Source of the DNA: CAZQYC01 sp043746555
Lineage (GTDB): Bacteria > Pseudomonadota > Gammaproteobacteria > Steroidobacterales > Steroidobacteraceae
DNA: 7,422 bases
Assembly (NCBI GenBank): GCA_043746555.1
Contig: JAYTQU010000310.1
Location: 1-7,422 of the forward strand
Direction of reading: 5' to 3'
Below the pieces are notes generated by a model. That model was not told the DNA's origin. It searched no databases and saw only the letters and a program-made list of their open reading frames with translations. Of the stretch, positions 4,562 to 7,422 are shown one piece after another (the stretch's first letter is position 1; every line of letters starts with the position of its first letter). The translations under genes and the position numbers were made by a program.

Positions 4562-5503
4562 ATGGAACTTGTGCGGGGTTTACACAATCTGCGGCCCCGA
4601 CATCGGGGTTGCGTTTTGACGGTGGGCAACTTCGACGGCCTGCACCTGGGGCATCAGGCGATGCTGCAACAACTGCGTGCGCGTGCGAGTGAGCTTGGCG
4701 TGCCGACTTGCGTGCTCTCCTTTGAACCCAGTCCGCGCGAGTATCTGGCGAGTATCGGGGTTGCGCAGGTCCCGCCGGGAAGACTGAGTCGCTTCCGCGA
4801 AAAGTTTCTCAACCTCGCGGCGTTCGGTGTGGATCGCTTCGTCTGTGCGCGATTTAACGAACAAATCCGCACCATTGCGCCGCGATCGTTTGTCGAAGAT
4901 ATTTTGGTCAAAGCATTGGGTGCGCGTTGGATTGTAGTGGGCAACGATTTTCGTTTTGCACAAGCGCGACAAGGTACGACGGCGCTGCTCAAGGAAATGG
5001 GTCCGATGCTCGGATTTGGTGTCGATGAAGTGCCGCCATTTTTGATCGAAGGCGAACGCGTGAGCAGTTCGTTGGTGCGCGACGCGTTGACCGCGGGCGA
5101 TCTACCGCGCGCGACCAAATTGTTAGGACGTCCGTACCGCATGTCGGGCAAAGTCATTGTGGGTCGACGCATCGGTCGAACTTTGGGGTTTCCCACCGCG
5201 AATTTGGCGTTGCACCGTCGCATCATCCCCTTGATGGGCGTATTTGCGATTCGCGTTAGCGGCGGCGGTTTGGTGGACGCTCCGGGTGTCGCAAGTTTGG
5301 GCACGCGACCGGTATTTAACGGCATCGAACCGCTGCTGGAAGCCCATGTATTCGACTACCACGGCAACTTGTATGGTAAGACTCTACACGTCGACTTTAT
5401 TGCACGCCTGCGCGATGAACTTTGGTTTCCGAATGCCGATGAGCTGATCGCGCAAATGAAGCAAGATGCGGAGGAAGCGAAGAAGGCATTAGGTAATTGC
5501 TAA
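4562..5503 (+). CDS. ribF: Bifunctional riboflavin kinase / FAD synthetase
   Basis: A 313-residue cytosolic enzyme that phosphorylates riboflavin to FMN and adenylates FMN to FAD. The N-terminal FAD synthetase domain carries the nucleotidyltransferase signature GNFDGLHLGH (22-31), FEPSPREY (54-61), VGNDFRFA (126-133) and a VSSSLVR segment (167-173). The C-terminal riboflavin kinase domain shows GRTLGFPTANL (205-215), which binds ATP and flavin, then GVASLGTRPVF. E. coli RibF is also 313 residues and starts MKLIRGIHNL, close to MELVRGLHNL here, which fixes ATG 4562. GGAG (4545-4548) is 13 bases away, farther than usual. ileS begins 19 bases after its stop, as in the conserved ribF-ileS-lspA cluster. 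murJ, often between rpsT and ribF in related genomes, is absent. Confidence 0.96.
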   Translation: MELVRGLHNLRPRHRGCVLTVGNFDGLHLGHQAMLQQLRARASELGVPTCVLSFEPSPREYLASIGVAQVPPGRLSRFREKFLNLAAFGVDRFVCARFNEQIRTIAPRSFVEDILVKALGARWIVVGNDFRFAQARQGTTALLKEMGPMLGFGVDEVPPFLIEGERVSSSLVRDALTAGDLPRATKLLGRPYRMSGKVIVGRRIGRTLGFPTANLALHRRIIPLMGVFAIRVSGGGLVDAPGVASLGTRPVFNGIEPLLEAHVFDYHGNLYGKTLHVDFIARLRDELWFPNADELIAQMKQDAEEAKKALGNC

Positions 5504-5508
5504 CAACT

Positions 5509-5514
5509 TATACT
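5509..5514 (+). promoter_or_regulatory. Possible -10 element immediately before ileS
   Basis: TATACT (5509-5514) matches the -10 consensus at five of six positions and lies eight bases before the ileS ATG, which itself has no Shine-Dalgarno. No acceptable -35 is visible 16-18 bases upstream. If used, it would yield an almost leaderless transcript. Weak evidence. Confidence 0.2.
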
Positions 5515-5522
5515 CGACTCAA

Positions 5523-7422
5523 ATGGCCGATTACAAACACACAATTAATCTTCCCGCTACCGACTTTCCGATGAAGGCCGACCTTGCGCGTCGCGAGCCG
5601 GAATTCATCAAGCAATGGACGGATCGCGACATCTACGGACAACTGCGCAAACTCGCGAAAGGTCGGCCGACATTTATTCTTCCCGACGGACCGCCGTACG
5701 CGAACGGTGCTATTCATTTGGGTCACGCGCTCGATAAGACGATTAAAGACATCGTGATCAAGTCGCGTTCGCTCGATGGTTTCGATGCTCCGTTCATTCC
5801 CGGTTGGGATTGTCACGGTTTGCCGATCGAACACCAAATTGAAAAGACTCGTGGCAAGGAAATCAAAACGCTAGAGCCGGCTGCGTTTCGTCGTGCGTGT
5901 CGCGAATACGCTCAGAGTCAGATCGACGTGCAGCGTGCCGACTTTATTCGTCTTGGTGTGTTGGCCGATTGGGCCCGGCCCTATGTGACGATGCAGCCGG
6001 AATTCGAAGCGGAACAATTGCGTGCCTTCGCGCAAATTCTTCGCAACGGACACGTTTATAAAGGCGCAAAGCCGGTGCATTGGTGCTTGGACTGCCGGTC
6101 TGCATTGGCTGAGGCCGAAGTGGAATACGAAGAAAAAACATCACCGGCAATCGATGTGCGATTTATGGCGATTGACGCCGCGGATGTCGCGAAGCGATTT
6201 GGTTTGAAATCGAATCTCGCGTCGCCAATCAACTTCGTGATTTGGACCACCACGCCGTGGACGCTGCCCGCTAACCAAGCTGTCGCATTGAATTCCGAAT
6301 TTCAATATGCATTGATCGATACGGGCAGCGAACATCTTGTGCTCGCCGCCGATCTCGCGAGCGCGGTTCTCAAGCGAGCAGGTATCGACGAAGCAAAGAC
6401 TATCGCGACAACGAAGGGTGCCGCGCTTGAAGGCCTTAAGCTCGCGCATCCATTTTATGAACGCGTGGTCCCGACGATTCTCGGCGACCATGTCACGGTC
6501 GATGCCGGCACGGGCGCCGTGCACACTGCGCCGGGACACGGCCAAGAAGACTTCGCGGTCGGATTGAAATACAAACTCGCCGTCGATAATCCGGTTGGCA
6601 GCGATGGTCGCTTCGTCGAAGGCACTTTGCTATTCGCCGGCGAGCGGGTGTGGGATGCCAACAAGCATGTGATCGACGTGTTGCGGGAACGCGGTCGCTT
6701 GCTGAAACAGGAAACGTTGAAACACAGTTATCCGCATTGCTGGCGTCACAAATCGCCGGTGATTTTCCGCGCGACGCCGCAGTGGTTTATCGGCATGGAT
6801 CAAGCGGGCCTGCGCCAAATAGCATTGCACGAGATCGGCAAAGTGAAGTGGGTGCCGAGCTGGGGCGAGAGTCGCATCGGCAACATGGTGGCCGATCGTC
6901 CCGATTGGTGCATTTCGCGACAACGCGTATGGGGCGTGCCGTTGGCCCTGTTCACGCATCGCGCCACCGGCGAATTACATCCAAACTCGGCGGAATTATT
7001 GGAGCGCGTGGCGGACCGTGTGCAAACGAAAGGTATCGAGGCATGGTTTGAATTGGATGCGAAAGAATTGCTTGGGCCGGAAGCGGTCCACTACGAGAAA
7101 GTGAACGACATCATGGACGTGTGGTTCGATTCCGGCGTCATCCATCACTGCTTGGCAAAATTGCGACCGGAAATGACTGCGCCGGCGGATTTGTATTCGG
7201 AAGGTTCCGATCAACATCGCGGTTGGTTTCAAAGTTCGTTGCTTACGTCGGCTGCGCTATATAAGCGCGCGCCGTATCGCGCTGTGATCACGCACGGATT
7301 CACCGTCGATGACAAAGGTCGCAAGATGTCCAAGTCGTTGGGCAATGTGATCGTGCCGCAAAAGATTATCGGCGCGGCGGGCGCGGATGTTCTTCGCCTT
7401 TGGGTGGCCGCGACCGACTACG
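5523..7422 (+). CDS. ileS: Isoleucyl-tRNA synthetase, 3' end outside window
   Basis: A class I synthetase that charges tRNA-Ile and edits valine. The frame runs from ATG 5523 without a stop to the window edge, covering 633 residues of a protein usually about 940 long. The start MADYKHTINLPATDFPM parallels E. coli IleRS. Seen in order: GPPYANGAIHLGH (56-68) with the HIGH-type HLGH; GWDCHGLPIE; HWCLDCRSALAEAE; the editing domain with WTTTPWTLPAN (from 241) and GTGAVHTAPGHG (from 329); SYPHCWRHKSP; RPDWCISRQRVWGVP; DVWFDSG; EGSDQHRGWF; and KMSKS (601-605) in the catalytic core. The anticodon-binding and C-terminal zinc regions are not included. No Shine-Dalgarno precedes the start, and it is probably cotranscribed with ribF. 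The form is the ordinary bacterial one, not the mupirocin-resistant eukaryotic-like type. Confidence 0.97.
   Translation, partial: MADYKHTINLPATDFPMKADLARREPEFIKQWTDRDIYGQLRKLAKGRPTFILPDGPPYANGAIHLGHALDKTIKDIVIKSRSLDGFDAPFIPGWDCHGLPIEHQIEKTRGKEIKTLEPAAFRRACREYAQSQIDVQRADFIRLGVLADWARPYVTMQPEFEAEQLRAFAQILRNGHVYKGAKPVHWCLDCRSALAEAEVEYEEKTSPAIDVRFMAIDAADVAKRFGLKSNLASPINFVIWTTTPWTLPANQAVALNSEFQYALIDTGSEHLVLAADLASAVLKRAGIDEAKTIATTKGAALEGLKLAHPFYERVVPTILGDHVTVDAGTGAVHTAPGHGQEDFAVGLKYKLAVDNPVGSDGRFVEGTLLFAGERVWDANKHVIDVLRERGRLLKQETLKHSYPHCWRHKSPVIFRATPQWFIGMDQAGLRQIALHEIGKVKWVPSWGESRIGNMVADRPDWCISRQRVWGVPLALFTHRATGELHPNSAELLERVADRVQTKGIEAWFELDAKELLGPEAVHYEKVNDIMDVWFDSGVIHHCLAKLRPEMTAPADLYSEGSDQHRGWFQSSLLTSAALYKRAPYRAVITHGFTVDDKGRKMSKSLGNVIVPQKIIGAAGADVLRLWVAATDY

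Noticed and set aside
4336..4692. Plus-strand frame of 118 codons
   Set aside because: Covers the divergent promoter region and the start of ribF in another frame, with unlikely composition.
4654..5325. Minus-strand frame of 223 codons inside ribF
   Set aside because: A long shadow frame from GC-biased codon use opposite a clearly conserved gene; the product has no recognisable motif.
6141..6545. Minus-strand frame of 134 codons inside ileS
   Set aside because: Antisense to the conserved editing domain of IleRS.

Overview
The window looks like a conserved core segment of a gammaproteobacterial chromosome, with a short stretch of accessory DNA at its left end. The gene content and order (ispB, divergent rplU-rpmA-obgE, antiparallel rpsT, then ribF-ileS) and the close match of IspB, RibF, IleRS and L27 to the Escherichia coli proteins as I remember them point to Gammaproteobacteria. 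The lineage within the class cannot be fixed by reading alone. The core part is moderately GC-rich and the left end looks more AT-rich.

Layout. Bases 1-784 hold an unrecognised small gene (110-427, plus strand) and a decayed C-terminal fragment of a tyrosine recombinase (469-588, minus strand). The fragment has no usable start codon and is only seen by reading that frame. A 19-bp-arm hairpin (741-783) then abuts the CCA end of a tRNA-Pro(CGG) gene (785-861, minus). A recombinase remnant beside a tRNA 3' end suggests the edge of a degraded element integrated at tRNA-Pro. From 862 onward all is housekeeping. ispB (octaprenyl diphosphate synthase, minus) is divergent from rplU-rpmA-obgE (ribosomal proteins L21 and L27 and a ribosome-assembly GTPase), whose promoter is readable at 2062-2090. 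obgE and rpsT (S20, minus) converge on one hairpin with A/T tracts on both sides that can serve as a terminator for both. rpsT and ribF diverge from a 244-bp region with a promoter candidate in each direction. ribF (FMN/FAD synthesis) leads into ileS (isoleucyl-tRNA synthetase), which is open at the right edge after 633 codons.

How the genes fit together. Most serve translation: L21, L27, S20, ribosome assembly by Obg, tRNA-Pro and IleRS. IspB and RibF supply the quinone side chain and flavin cofactors. Promoter candidates for rplU, rpsT and ribF all have GC-rich discriminators, as expected for growth-rate control. The most distinctive coding feature is the lysine-rich, histone-H1-like C-terminal tail of Obg, where the E. 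coli protein has an acidic tail. I see no convincing undescribed multi-gene system here. The left 784 bases are the part most worth following outside the window.
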